This document shows, in pieces, positions 37,556 to 47,404 of a stretch of 64,000 bases of DNA (position 1 is the first letter of the stretch; the number at the start of each line of letters is the position of its first letter). This DNA is from Marinomonas sp. UCMA 3892. Its GTDB lineage: Bacteria > Pseudomonadota > Gammaproteobacteria > Pseudomonadales > Marinomonadaceae. The position numbers and the translations under genes were made by a program. Below the pieces are notes generated by a model. It saw nothing but the letters and a program-made list of their open reading frames with translations. It was not told where the DNA came from and did not search any database. The stretch is taken from NCBI RefSeq assembly GCF_012726345.1, contig NZ_PTXN01000003.1, positions 40,996 to 104,995 on the forward strand, in the 5' to 3' direction.

Positions 37556-38833
37556 ATGAAAATAACAAAAAAATTGGCATTAACCATATTGTCTGCAAGT
37601 GTTTTAGGGAGCGCTTTTGTCTCGACTTCCGCCTTTGCAAAAACAGATCTTTCGCTTTGGTATCACGGCGCAGGTAATAAAGTTGAAGCGAAAGTTATTA
37701 ATCAAATTGTTAATGACTTTAATAACAGTCAAGACGATTGGAATGTGGTTTTAGAGTCATTTCCCCAAGGTTCATACAACGACTCTGTTGTTGCTGCCGC
37801 ATTAGCTAACAACTTACCAGATATTTTGGATGTAGATGGTCCAGTGATGCCTAATTGGGCATGGGCAGGATATTTACGACCTTTATTAATCGACGAAGCA
37901 AAAATTGCTGATTTTTTACCAGGAGTTAAAGGCTATTGGGACGGGAAGCTGTATTCAATCGGTTTATGGGACTCTGCCGTCGCTATGATGACACGCCGCT
38001 CAACCTTAAATGAAGTCGGAGCTCGTATACCAACAATTGACTCACCATGGACTGAAGAAGAATTCAACGACGTTCTTAAAAAGCTGAAAGCGACAGGAAA
38101 ATATGATTATCCGCTTGATTTAGGTATGGCTGAAAGTGGCGAATGGTTTCCCTATGCATTTAGCCCATTTCTGCAAAGCTTCGGTGGTGACCTGATTGAT
38201 CGTTCCACCTATAAAACAGCTGAAGGTACATTAAATGGCCCCGAAGCCATAGCCTTTGGTGAGTGGTGGCAAAGCTTATTCGTCAATGGCTATGCGCCAG
38301 GCAACTCTCAAGACCCAGCAGACCATGAAACAGGATTATTAGAGGGAAAATATGCGATGCAATGGTACGGAAACTGGGCGGCTTTAAAAAACTTAAATAA
38401 GTTTGGTGATGATGCGCTGTTTTTACCTGCACCTGATTTTGGACATGGGCCTAAAATAGGTGCTGCAAGTTGGCAATTCGGAGTCTCTTCGGCCTCTAAA
38501 CACCCACAAGGCGCATCGGACTTTATTGAATTTGCTCTTCAAGATAAATACTTAGCTGCATTTTCAGACAGCATTGGCGTAATACCACCAACACAATCCG
38601 CGGCAGCATTAACAAAAAATTATCGACAAGGCGGAGCTTTGGCCGTTTTTTATGCCCTATCCAAAGCACAGGCCTTAGTTCGCCCCGTCACTCCTGGCTA
38701 TATTGTTGAAGCAAAAGTCTTTGAAAAAGCCTTAGCAGATATCGCTGATGGTGCAGATGTTGCGGACACGTTAGATAGCGCAGCAGATGAAATTAATGCC
38801 GATATTGAGAAAAACCGCGGCTACAGCCATTAA
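37556..38833 (+). CDS. Sugar ABC transporter substrate-binding protein
   Basis: 425 residues with a signal peptide (about 1-28, cleavage near AFA-KT). Family 1 (MalE/UgpB-like) extracellular solute-binding pattern: DLSLWYHGAGNKVEAK, VAAALANNLPDILDVDGP, EGKYAMQWYGNWA and PPTQSAAALTKN. It binds the sugar in the periplasm for the two downstream permeases. First structural gene of the LacI-controlled cluster; AGGAGA-like site (GGGAGA) before the ATG. Confidence 0.9.
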   Translation: MKITKKLALTILSASVLGSAFVSTSAFAKTDLSLWYHGAGNKVEAKVINQIVNDFNNSQDDWNVVLESFPQGSYNDSVVAAALANNLPDILDVDGPVMPNWAWAGYLRPLLIDEAKIADFLPGVKGYWDGKLYSIGLWDSAVAMMTRRSTLNEVGARIPTIDSPWTEEEFNDVLKKLKATGKYDYPLDLGMAESGEWFPYAFSPFLQSFGGDLIDRSTYKTAEGTLNGPEAIAFGEWWQSLFVNGYAPGNSQDPADHETGLLEGKYAMQWYGNWAALKNLNKFGDDALFLPAPDFGHGPKIGAASWQFGVSSASKHPQGASDFIEFALQDKYLAAFSDSIGVIPPTQSAAALTKNYRQGGALAVFYALSKAQALVRPVTPGYIVEAKVFEKALADIADGADVADTLDSAADEINADIEKNRGYSH

Positions 38834-38852
38834 TGGGGTTTGATAGATCCTT

Positions 38853-38879
38853 GGCAGGTATAGAACTTCTCTACCTGCC
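38853..38879 (+). other. Intercistronic hairpin
   Basis: 8-bp stem GGCAGGTA/TACCTGCC between the binding-protein gene and the first permease gene. Such hairpins often let binding protein be made in excess by stabilising its mRNA or partly ending transcription. Confidence 0.5.
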
Positions 38880-38924
38880 CACTTTTAGCAAAATATTTTA
38901 GAGCTAGCGATACTGGTATTTTTT

Positions 38925-40004
38925 ATGAAAAAAAACTCGATATTAACGCGGCATAACACCACAGGATGGCTGTTTGCGTCTCCCGGTTTCGGCTTGATGC
39001 TTCTATTTATTGTCATTCCATTTATTTTAGCAATTGCATTTTCTTTGACGAATCAGCGTTTGATGTCACCTAACGCAGCAGAGTTCGTGGGGTTAGAAAA
39101 CTACACCAATATGCTAGATGTAGGCATTTTGGTTGTTGATCCTGAAATCGATGCTAGTGGCAACATTTTAGTGGATAAGAACGGAGACAATAAATACCCA
39201 AGACTCAGAAAATTCACCCGAAATAATCCAGACTATCCCAATGTACAAGGGATGAAAGAGTGGTTCTCATTCTCTTGGGGGGAGCAAAAAGTCGCGATTA
39301 TGGCCAGTGATCTTGTGTTTATGAAAGCTCTGGTTAATACCCTTACCTTCGTGGCGTTTGTTGCCCCTATTCAAGGTGCTTTGGCACTCATATTGGCATT
39401 ACTAATTAACCAACCATTACGCGGCATACAGATTTTCAGGTCGATATATTTTATGCCTGTCGTTGTATCGATCGTGGTCGTCTCTTTGTTATGGCGTTTT
39501 ATCTATGACGGCCAAAACGGACTATTAAATAGTGTGCTGAATACTCTCACATTTGGTCATTTCAAAGCGGTGGACTGGCTGGGTAATCAAGATACGGCGC
39601 TCGGTTCAATCATGGCTATGTCTATTTGGCAGGCGGTAGGTTTTCACATGATTATCTGGCTATCAGGCTTACAAACTATCTCTCCAACACTCTATGAAGC
39701 AGCGAAAATTGAGGGTGCAAGTCCTTGGCAGACATTCCGCTACGTCACATGGCCAGGCTTACGTAATACGGCCGTATTAGTCGTAATCGTCATTACCATG
39801 CAAGCCTTCTCGCTATTTGCGCAGATCGATGTGATGACAAGTGGCGGTCCTCTGGATAGCACTCAGACTATTGTTTATCAGGCAGTAGAGCGCGGTTACG
39901 GAAAGCAGGATATTTCTGGAGGCTCAGCGATGTCTGTCGTGTTATTCCTACTCGTTTTGAGTATTTCTCTACTACAGCGCTACTTAACTCGGGAGAAAAA
40001 CTGA
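38925..40004 (+). CDS. Sugar ABC transporter permease (MalF/UgpA-like)
   Basis: 359 residues with six membrane helices and the EAA loop YEAAKIEGASPWQTFRYVTWP. A soluble insertion lies between helices 1 and 2 (about residues 60-115, VDPEIDASGNILVDKNGDN), as in MalF-like subunits. It shares its stop with the start of the next permease (TGATG overlap). Confidence 0.9.
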   Translation: MKKNSILTRHNTTGWLFASPGFGLMLLFIVIPFILAIAFSLTNQRLMSPNAAEFVGLENYTNMLDVGILVVDPEIDASGNILVDKNGDNKYPRLRKFTRNNPDYPNVQGMKEWFSFSWGEQKVAIMASDLVFMKALVNTLTFVAFVAPIQGALALILALLINQPLRGIQIFRSIYFMPVVVSIVVVSLLWRFIYDGQNGLLNSVLNTLTFGHFKAVDWLGNQDTALGSIMAMSIWQAVGFHMIIWLSGLQTISPTLYEAAKIEGASPWQTFRYVTWPGLRNTAVLVVIVITMQAFSLFAQIDVMTSGGPLDSTQTIVYQAVERGYGKQDISGGSAMSVVLFLLVLSISLLQRYLTREKN

Positions 40005-40882
40005 TGTTTCAACTAGATAAGGACAACCCAACATTGCGCTTAATCGTGCGTTATATGGTATTGACTCTCATCGCGCTCATTTTTGTCACGCCGATTCTTT
40101 TTATGATGATGTCGTCGCTAAAACCTGATCAACAGTTGTTAGCAGATACATCCTCTATTAGAGCGTTTCTACCCATTGGGGACATTAGTTTTGACAACTA
40201 TAAAGCAGCCTTTGAACGCGCTCCCATTGGTATGTTTATGCTGAACTCACTCCTTGTAACAGGCGTGACGGTTGTGCTTGGTCTGCTAGTTTGTTCGATG
40301 GCAGGTTTTTCGTTTGTATTCCTCAACTGGCGAGGAAAAAGCATCGCTTTTTCCATTATTTTGGCCACCCTAATTGTGCCTTTTGAAACCATTGCGATTC
40401 CAATGTTGTTGATGGTTTCAAAATTGCCTTGGCTTGGATTAGATGGCTTTAGCTGGGGCTGGTTAAACAGTTATCGAGTGCAAATTATCCCCTTTATCGC
40501 CGATGGTCTAACCATTTTCTTGTTCGCTCAATACTTTAAAGATTTGCCTAAGGAGCTTATTGAAGCGTCTCGAATAGAAGGCTGCAGTTGGTGGCAGGTT
40601 TACTGGAGAGTGGTTATGCCTTTGTCTGGTCCGATCATTGCCACAGCCGCAATTTTAAAGTTCCTAGCAATGTATAACCAATATTTATGGCCAATCATGG
40701 TGACGCAGCAAGAGCAATATCGTCCGGTATTAGTTGGCTTACAGTACTTTTTTCAATTGAACACGGCATGGGGAGAAGTTATGGCATATCTCACCATCAT
40801 CACTGTGCCTGTCTTAGCTTTTTATCTCGCTTTACAACGTGCATTTATCGCCTCTATCGCATCGACAGGTGTCAAAGGATAG
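40004..40882 (+). CDS. Sugar ABC transporter permease (MalG/UgpE-like)
   Basis: 292 residues with six membrane helices and EAA loop IEASRIEGCSWWQVYWRVVMP. It overlaps the upstream permease by one base and precedes the hydrolase by 22 bp. Together with the binding protein and ATPase it forms a complete type I sugar importer. Confidence 0.9.
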   Translation: MFQLDKDNPTLRLIVRYMVLTLIALIFVTPILFMMMSSLKPDQQLLADTSSIRAFLPIGDISFDNYKAAFERAPIGMFMLNSLLVTGVTVVLGLLVCSMAGFSFVFLNWRGKSIAFSIILATLIVPFETIAIPMLLMVSKLPWLGLDGFSWGWLNSYRVQIIPFIADGLTIFLFAQYFKDLPKELIEASRIEGCSWWQVYWRVVMPLSGPIIATAAILKFLAMYNQYLWPIMVTQQEQYRPVLVGLQYFFQLNTAWGEVMAYLTIITVPVLAFYLALQRAFIASIASTGVKG

Positions 40883-40904
40883 GCTTTTTTTTGGAGTAAT
40901 AAAA

Positions 40905-41897
40905 ATGACAATAGCATTAGAAAAAAAATGGATATGGGACAGCTGGTATCACAAAGAAGGTGATGTTTGGCATGGCTATTTCCTGCAAGCAGATAAGTCA
41001 CTTATCGATCCTGAGTTGCGCCATTTAAATGTATCTCAGGCTCATGCGATATCAAAAGATTTGATCCATTGGGAACATTTAGGCACCTGTTTTGAGCCTT
41101 CGACAACAACAGCCTGGGACGACTCCACAACTTGGACCGGCAGCGTGGTAAAAGACGATGATGGCTTATATCACCTCTTTTATACTGGCACCTGTTTAGC
41201 CGAGAAAAGTTTATATCAACGTGTCGGTCACGCAATAAGCGATGATCTGCATAATTGGAAACGTGTGGGAGACGGCTTGTGCTTAGACATAATCGGCGAA
41301 AATGCCCAATACTATGAAGACCAACATCAAGTAGGTCATTGGCATGATCGAGCGATGCGAGACCCATGGGTGATGAAAAACCCAAACGGCAAAGGCTGGT
41401 TAATGTATTTTACCGCTCGTGCACCAGACATTGAAGAACCCAATGCTGGCGGCGCAATTGGCTTTGCTACCTCTGACGACTTATATCACTGGGAGCTACA
41501 AAAACCTGTTTTTGTTGGCGGCTTTGGCCAATTAGAAGTACCACAAGTGTTTGAACTTGAAGGCCGTTGGTACTGCTTATTCTGCACATCGTCTTCTCAT
41601 TGGGCCGATGCTTTTATAAAAGCTCGTGCTGGTAAACCAGTCACTGGTAATCACTATTTGGTTGCGGACAACCCTGAAGGGCCATGGAGCCTCCCAGAAA
41701 GTGAGTTCCTAGACGGCGATGAACCATGCTACCGATATGCTGCACGAATCCTACAAACCGATACTGGTCCCGTTATCATAGGTTTTCATGATCAAGGCCC
41801 AAATGGCTTTGTTGGTGAAATTTTAGATCCTGTCGCAGTACATGTGAATGATGAAGGATTGTTAAGTACAGACGATAACAATAAAAAAGGACAGTAG
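40905..41897 (+). CDS. GH-J clan glycosidase (GH32/GH68-like), cytoplasmic
   Basis: 330 residues from ATG 40905, with TTGGAG upstream. No signal peptide. It carries WDSW (Asp12, nucleophile candidate, as in GH68), a GH32-type TWTGSVV, RDPW (Asp153, transition-state Asp) and LEVPQVF (Glu211, acid candidate). The length covers only the five-bladed propeller and lacks the C-terminal beta-sandwich of most GH32 enzymes. In the operon it should hydrolyse an imported fructoside, such as sucrose or a short fructan; that is inference. Confidence 0.8.
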   Translation: MTIALEKKWIWDSWYHKEGDVWHGYFLQADKSLIDPELRHLNVSQAHAISKDLIHWEHLGTCFEPSTTTAWDDSTTWTGSVVKDDDGLYHLFYTGTCLAEKSLYQRVGHAISDDLHNWKRVGDGLCLDIIGENAQYYEDQHQVGHWHDRAMRDPWVMKNPNGKGWLMYFTARAPDIEEPNAGGAIGFATSDDLYHWELQKPVFVGGFGQLEVPQVFELEGRWYCLFCTSSSHWADAFIKARAGKPVTGNHYLVADNPEGPWSLPESEFLDGDEPCYRYAARILQTDTGPVIIGFHDQGPNGFVGEILDPVAVHVNDEGLLSTDDNNKKGQ

Positions 41898-41899
41898 TC

Positions 41900-42961
41900 A
41901 TGGCGGATTTACAGCTAAAATCCATTGAAAAAAACTACGGCTCTACTCGTATTATTAAGGGCGTCGATATCGATATCAAAGACGGCGAGTTCGTTGTTTT
42001 TGTTGGCCCTTCTGGTTGTGGTAAATCCACTCTTTTACGCATGATAGCAGGGCTTGAAGATATTTCTGGTGGTGAGTTAACCATAGATGGAAAAGTCGTC
42101 AATGACTTACAACCAAAGGACCGAGGGATCGCCATGGTTTTCCAATCTTATGCCATTTTTCCTCACATGACGGTACGAGAGAACGTTGGCTTTGGATTAA
42201 CCGTATCTGGCGTTCCTAAAGATGAAAAAGTGCAACGGGTAAACGAAGCTGCACAGATTCTGCAAATGGAACATTTGCTGGATCGTCGCCCTAGCCAACT
42301 GTCTGGAGGTCAAAGACAACGTGTTGCGATAGGTCGCGCCATTGTTCGTAATCCTAAAGTGTTTTTATTTGATGAACCGCTCTCAAATTTAGACGCCGCC
42401 TTGCGGATGGATATGAGAATGGAGATTTCAAAGCTGCATAAAAAACTCGATGCCACCATGATTTATGTGACTCACGACCAAGTTGAAGCGATGACTTTAG
42501 CGGACAAAATCGTCGTGCTCAAAGATGGAGAAGTGCAACAAATTGGCTCACCAATGGAGCTTTTCCATAAGCCAGCAAATCGCTTTGTCGCAGGGTTTCT
42601 TGGCTCTCCATCAATGAACTTTGTGAAAGTAAAAGTGGTGGCTCATGATAACGACAGCATCACCGTCAGTTCAGACGTTATAGATGAGGTGGTTTTACCT
42701 AGACACGATCGTGATGTTGCCATTGGAGACACGCTTGAGCTAGGGATTCGTCCTCAGTATTTAGAGCCTCATCACGGTGAAATAAAAGGTTCAATGCATG
42801 GCCGTGTATCATTATCAGAACGTCTTGGTACCGAAACCGTGCTAGACATTACATTAGCTGATGGCAATAAGGTAATTGCGTCTATTAATGAAGATAAAGT
42901 CTTTGAAGTCGACGAAGAAATAAGCCTGTGTTTTGATATCGAAAAGGTTCATGTATTCTAA
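41900..42961 (+). CDS. Sugar ABC transporter ATPase (MsmK/UgpC-like)
   Basis: 353 residues. Walker A GPSGCGKSTLL, Q-loop MVFQSYAIFPH, signature LSGGQRQRVAIGR, Walker B VFLFDEPLSNLD, switch VTHDQVEAMTL. A C-terminal TOBE domain follows at about 240-350. Starts 2 bp after the hydrolase stop. Energises the importer in this operon. Confidence 0.92.
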   Translation: MADLQLKSIEKNYGSTRIIKGVDIDIKDGEFVVFVGPSGCGKSTLLRMIAGLEDISGGELTIDGKVVNDLQPKDRGIAMVFQSYAIFPHMTVRENVGFGLTVSGVPKDEKVQRVNEAAQILQMEHLLDRRPSQLSGGQRQRVAIGRAIVRNPKVFLFDEPLSNLDAALRMDMRMEISKLHKKLDATMIYVTHDQVEAMTLADKIVVLKDGEVQQIGSPMELFHKPANRFVAGFLGSPSMNFVKVKVVAHDNDSITVSSDVIDEVVLPRHDRDVAIGDTLELGIRPQYLEPHHGEIKGSMHGRVSLSERLGTETVLDITLADGNKVIASINEDKVFEVDEEISLCFDIEKVHVF

Positions 42962-42996
42962 AAAAGACAAGCCACTTTTATTACGATAATCATGGT

Positions 42997-43023
42997 AAAG
43001 AGCCTCATTAAAGAGGCTCTTTT
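42997..43023. terminator. Bidirectional intrinsic terminator
   Basis: 10-bp stem AAAGAGCCTC/GAGGCTCTTT at 42997-43006 and 43013-43022. It separates the sugar operon from the leftward EAL gene; A and T runs flank both sides. Confidence 0.8.
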
Positions 43024-43031
43024 CGTACAAA

Positions 43032-44321
43032 CTAAACTCGACTAGAGCAAAAAGCTAACACATCATCAATTGGCAGCGGATGGCAAAAAAAGTATCCTTG
43101 AATTGTTTGAGCCCCTAACTCTTGTAGTGCTTCCAGCTCTGCCAAGGTCTCCACACCTTCACCGAGAACGTTGCTTTTGGTTTCTTTTGCAAAGCCGATT
43201 AAAGCGGCAACCAAAGCTCTTTTTCTGTGATCTGAATTGATATTAGAAATTAAACTTCTATCTAATTTAATGATGTCTGCTTGCAGCTCCAGTATGTGCT
43301 GAAAACTTGCAAAACCAGCTCCTGCATCATCGACAGCAAGTCGCATGCCTCGTTTTCGAAATGGCCGAATCGCGTTACGAAATGCTTTGTAGTCTGGAAT
43401 ACATTCTCGCTCAGTCACCTCCAAAACAATTCTATGCAAAGGTGCTTTATCTAACATGGCTTGCAGATAAGGCGAGGTAAGATGCTTAGGGGAAATATTT
43501 AGGGTTATATAATATTGCTCTGGAATATCAGGCAACAAATTAAGCGCCTCCTCAATGGCAAACAACTCAAGCACTTCACCAATACCAGACACATTGGCTT
43601 TATTGAACCAATAATCAGGGGAACGGTATGGTTCGGTTTGAAAGCGCGATAAACACTCAAAGCCTTGAACACTCTTCTTTTTCAAATCATAAATGGGCTG
43701 GAGGACAATATTAAGCCGTTTTTTATTGATAATATCGAAGAGATCATCACGGGCTATTTGCTGCACTTTTGAAACAATAAGTTCTTTTTCAATATTACGC
43801 GCTGCAAATTTTGCAAACAGGGTTAAAAGCGATAAGTCTTTATTTGATAAAGATTTATCTGCTCGCTCGCTAAAACAGCATAAAGTGCCGTAAATGGAAT
43901 CGTCGGATAGATAAATTGGTACGCCGATGTAACTACCAATATTCAACGCTTTGGTAACGGCTAAGTCTTTTGTTAGTTTATTTTTTGAGGTATCTGGAAT
44001 GATGCTTGGCAGCTTTTTATCCGCGATCAGCCGGCAATAGGTTTCTTCATTTTTATCTTTATGACCTTGATGAAGAACAGTGGTACTGCCAACACTATTA
44101 TCAACATGAAGCATTTCGCGATAGCCATGATGAAAACGAGATAAAAAAGCTGTATCCATTCCCAAATGCTGACGAATGGTTTGAATCAAATGATCTAAGT
44201 CCTGGTGCAGAGCCATAGTCAAAGAGTCTTCAGCCTGAATTTCGCCCTTGCTCTGCATGCTTAAAATAGCAGACAACAAGTCAACATCATCGTTAATTTT
44301 CAGCATCATTGTCTCGCGCAT
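43032..44321 (-). CDS. GAF-EAL cyclic-di-GMP phosphodiesterase
   Basis: 429 residues. N-terminal GAF at about 25-180 (LDHLIQTIRQHLGMDTAFLSRF), C-terminal EAL at about 200-425. Metal and catalytic positions look intact: FECL (EAL position), NISPKHL, LEVTERE, VDDAGAGFAS, IKLDRSLI, GEGVET and QGYFFCHP. It should hydrolyse c-di-GMP to pGpG, controlled by a ligand of the GAF domain. Cytoplasmic, monocistronic. Confidence 0.88.
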   Translation of the reverse strand: MRETMMLKINDDVDLLSAILSMQSKGEIQAEDSLTMALHQDLDHLIQTIRQHLGMDTAFLSRFHHGYREMLHVDNSVGSTTVLHQGHKDKNEETYCRLIADKKLPSIIPDTSKNKLTKDLAVTKALNIGSYIGVPIYLSDDSIYGTLCCFSERADKSLSNKDLSLLTLFAKFAARNIEKELIVSKVQQIARDDLFDIINKKRLNIVLQPIYDLKKKSVQGFECLSRFQTEPYRSPDYWFNKANVSGIGEVLELFAIEEALNLLPDIPEQYYITLNISPKHLTSPYLQAMLDKAPLHRIVLEVTERECIPDYKAFRNAIRPFRKRGMRLAVDDAGAGFASFQHILELQADIIKLDRSLISNINSDHRKRALVAALIGFAKETKSNVLGEGVETLAELEALQELGAQTIQGYFFCHPLPIDDVLAFCSSRV

Positions 44322-44505
44322 TCTCTACCTCTGAGAATTTATTTATATGCATTGGATATGAAAATCATCCCAAAAAACTAAATTCAGGATAACAGAGGCA
44401 CTGACGTTCTTACTGTGTTGTTTAGACGTTATTAGGTAACCAATTGAGTCTATCGTTGTTTCTTAATGTCATTATGTAAATAAATGAATCATTAGGTAAA
44501 CGGAG

Positions 44506-46716
44506 CTAATAAACATCCTCCAAATAACGGCCCTGGGCTTTTAAGGCGTCAACATTGATCTGCAAGGGTTTAAGAATGTCATTAATTGCTTGAGCAACGC
44601 CTGCAGCCATGTCCCGGCCGCCACAAACAAGGATCTGCGCACCTTGCTCTAACATTTGCCGTACCGCGGTTTGATCTTCTAACAGCTTGTCCTGCACGTA
44701 CGCTTTTTCAGCGGCTTGGCTTTTGGTCTGAGAGAAAGCCGTTTGTAGTCCAGTTAAACGATGATCCTCAAGGTAGCGACCTAGGTCTGGCTGATAAAGA
44801 AAATCAGCCTCTTCATTGCGTCCGCCCCAGTAAAGGAACATCGGATTACGCTGAGTATTTTTGCGAATAAATCCCGCCAACGGACCTATGCCCGCGCCAG
44901 CACCAATAAGAATGACTGGATTATCACCAACCGCAGGACGAAACTCAGGATTTTGGCGAATAAAACCTTTAATTCCATCACCTAGTCTTAAGCTATGTAA
45001 ATAACCAGAACAAACACCATGAGGCTGTTTGCGTACGCAGATTTCTAATACGCCATCTGTTGTTGAGGATGCTAAGGAATAAAAACGCGCCACGTCATCA
45101 TTTGGTGGCACAATCCCCAATAAGTCTCCCGCTTCAAAAAGAGGTAAGGGATCCTTACCCGTTGCGCTAAAACGAAAAATGCTCGTGGCAGCCAAGCCTT
45201 CTAGGCCATAGTCTTCACGATCTATCAATGTCAGTTTTGCGGTCGGAGTGGGCAGTGGGTTATGAGTTAAGGCTAGCGGAATATTTGTAACGTGAGAAAT
45301 CAGATTACCCCATTCCCGAAATTGTGCAGAAGAACCTCGATTGATCAAACCTACCGAATGAAGACGAGCTATGCCTTTGTTTTGCAGAGCTGCATCCACA
45401 TCTAGCGCATACTGACAGAATTGCGAAAACTGCTGATCACCGAAGCCCAATACGGCAAATTGCAGGGTCTGATCCGGCCGAAAGCTCCCTAATTTTGTTA
45501 AAAAATTATGGGCAGAAGACGGTGCATCGCCATTGCCGTAGGTCGAAGTTAAAATAAACAATCGCTTAGCTTGTGGATAATAATCCGCCAATTGGTTCAT
45601 CTCAGCGCAATACACCCTACAACCCGCTTTACAGAGGTTTGCTTGCAGATCTCGAGCAAATCCCCAAGTTGTATTGCCCTCTGATCCGACCAAAATAATG
45701 GTATCCGCTTGCTCAAAACTCACCTTGTTAGTCTGGCTATTGGTTTGGGTAATGGCCGAACGGCGACGAATCCACCAAGACCGAGCACCAGTATAAGACA
45801 ACACCGGCACAGTCAACGCAGAAGCTCCTAGGATTAACCCTAACCACCACAAACCTTCACCTGTGTGGAGTTTCGTCACCCACTGCTGAAACGCACCGCT
45901 TTCAGGTAAAGGCTCAAAAGAAAGCCATTGCCCTGTTGATTGATCGACAAAACCAGCACCATGGCGAGTCGTTAAAGAATAGACATCTTGTCGGTCATTA
46001 GGAGCAGGAAAGGTGAGCTCTCGCAGTTCACTTAAATCTATGTTTTTTAATGCTATTAACGAACTAACAGAAGCTGGCCGTCCACCCGATACAGCATTCG
46101 GGAACTCGGCTTCTACATAAGTATGATCGGTAAAGACACCAAAGCGCAGTGCTGACATATAGGCACCGGTTAATGAGGACAGTAGCAAACCAAGTACGGC
46201 GAAACGCGCTAACTCCGAATGAATGCGTTTGCCGCCTTTGCCTTTAAAAGGTCTAACTAAGGCTTTCCAACCACCAATGCGACGCACCAATAAAAAGGTT
46301 CCAGAAAGACAAATCAGCACCATAAAACCAGCGGTCACGCCCGCCATGATTCGACCCGTATCACCCAATAAAAAAGAACGATGCAGATTCTTTACCCAAA
46401 CCATCACAGCGGAAGGTTTATACGGAGCAATGCTTTCACCCGTTAACGGATTAACCAAGTCTGCGTGAATTTTATTATCTTGTTGATAATGAACAATGAC
46501 TTCGCCAGAAAGATCTCGCTCGATGCGTTCGACTTGAGGAAAATGTGTCACGACATGCTGCGCCAGCGTTGCCGCGCTTATTTCGCCAGCGGCAGGAATC
46601 ACAGCGACGGCTCGATGAAATGTCGGCATCAAAGACAGCACCGCACCAGTACAGGCCAGCGTTATAACAAACAACATCACCGCCAAACTTGGTAAACCAT
46701 GCAATTTGCGCAACAT
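44506..46716 (-). CDS. PepSY-flavodoxin-FNR reductase
   Basis: 736 residues. Four membrane helices frame PepSY regions (1-350). The flavodoxin domain (about 345-480) has ILVGSEGNTTWGFARDL and TSTYGNGDAPSSAHNF. The FAD/NADPH domains (about 500-736) contain YSLASSTT, LIGAGAGIGPLAGFIR and LVCGGRDMA. This is the PepSY sulfite-reductase-flavoprotein-like group, which can pass electrons from cytosolic NADPH across or to the membrane, often in iron uptake. Starts 18 bp after the DUF2271 gene, same operon. Confidence 0.88.
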   Translation of the reverse strand: MLRKLHGLPSLAVMLFVITLACTGAVLSLMPTFHRAVAVIPAAGEISAATLAQHVVTHFPQVERIERDLSGEVIVHYQQDNKIHADLVNPLTGESIAPYKPSAVMVWVKNLHRSFLLGDTGRIMAGVTAGFMVLICLSGTFLLVRRIGGWKALVRPFKGKGGKRIHSELARFAVLGLLLSSLTGAYMSALRFGVFTDHTYVEAEFPNAVSGGRPASVSSLIALKNIDLSELRELTFPAPNDRQDVYSLTTRHGAGFVDQSTGQWLSFEPLPESGAFQQWVTKLHTGEGLWWLGLILGASALTVPVLSYTGARSWWIRRRSAITQTNSQTNKVSFEQADTIILVGSEGNTTWGFARDLQANLCKAGCRVYCAEMNQLADYYPQAKRLFILTSTYGNGDAPSSAHNFLTKLGSFRPDQTLQFAVLGFGDQQFSQFCQYALDVDAALQNKGIARLHSVGLINRGSSAQFREWGNLISHVTNIPLALTHNPLPTPTAKLTLIDREDYGLEGLAATSIFRFSATGKDPLPLFEAGDLLGIVPPNDDVARFYSLASSTTDGVLEICVRKQPHGVCSGYLHSLRLGDGIKGFIRQNPEFRPAVGDNPVILIGAGAGIGPLAGFIRKNTQRNPMFLYWGGRNEEADFLYQPDLGRYLEDHRLTGLQTAFSQTKSQAAEKAYVQDKLLEDQTAVRQMLEQGAQILVCGGRDMAAGVAQAINDILKPLQINVDALKAQGRYLEDVY

Positions 46717-46734
46717 AACCTTTACTCCACCCGC

Positions 46735-47208
46735 TTATTTAAGATCGTAGGTAAATGACATCACGTATCCAGATCCGATTACTGCTTTGCCGGATCCTGC
46801 TGTTGTCAAAGGCGTCGACACATCCGCTTGGTTGCTGTTTGCGTCTTCGACAGCGCTATCAATCACTATTTTATAGCCAGAGTCGATCAAGCTATCGTCT
46901 ATGTTCTGAGTAATGTTTAACGCTCTACCACTGGTAATGCTCGCTCCAGTTTTGCCATCGTATTCAGCACTTTTTTTACCGCTTGCACGAGACCAGCCAC
47001 GTAAGTGCGAATAATACTTACGTTCTTTTCCTGCAACCCAAATCGTCTGCTGGTACTTGTCATTGGCGTCCAGAAGATAAATCGCAAAATACGCGCCGCT
47101 GCCATTGTAGCGAGCCAGTTGGGTAGTAAAGGTTACTTCCCGAGCCTGTGCTGACATGGACAATGCCAAGCCTGAAAAAATGCTTAACGCCAATAGAATG
47201 TGTTTCAT
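46735..47208 (-). CDS. Periplasmic DUF2271 protein
   Basis: 157 residues with a signal peptide (about 1-22, cleavage near AQA-RE). The mature protein matches DUF2271: YNGSGAYFAIYLLDANDKY, the WVAGKERKYYSHLRGWSR stretch and a C-terminal strand. Function unknown; often encoded with PepSY flavoproteins and regulators, as here. Directly upstream of the PepSY gene. Confidence 0.8.
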   Translation of the reverse strand: MKHILLALSIFSGLALSMSAQAREVTFTTQLARYNGSGAYFAIYLLDANDKYQQTIWVAGKERKYYSHLRGWSRASGKKSAEYDGKTGASITSGRALNITQNIDDSLIDSGYKIVIDSAVEDANSNQADVSTPLTTAGSGKAVIGSGYVMSFTYDLK

Positions 47209-47345
47209 CGTGGTTTCCTTTTATGTCTGTTAAGCACACTCTATAACCCTTACCTGACTCTGAGCTGAACGCGAATGTTTTTCTGAAAAAGACACAAGTT
47301 CTTAAGAAGGCACAAAAAGCTAACAAGACAAAAATCCGCGTCATT

Positions 47346-47361
47346 CAGGTTAATGTCAGGT
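47346..47361 (+). promoter_or_regulatory. Direct repeat, candidate response-regulator site
   Basis: CAGGT at 47346-47350 and again at 47357-47361, 11 bp apart (one helix turn), 44 bp before the response-regulator ATG. An inverted third copy lies at 47252-47256. OmpR-type regulators often bind such direct repeats. Confidence 0.35.
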
Positions 47362-47404
47362 CGATGAGCTATGATGAGCAAAACAATAGAATCAGAGATA
47401 TGGC

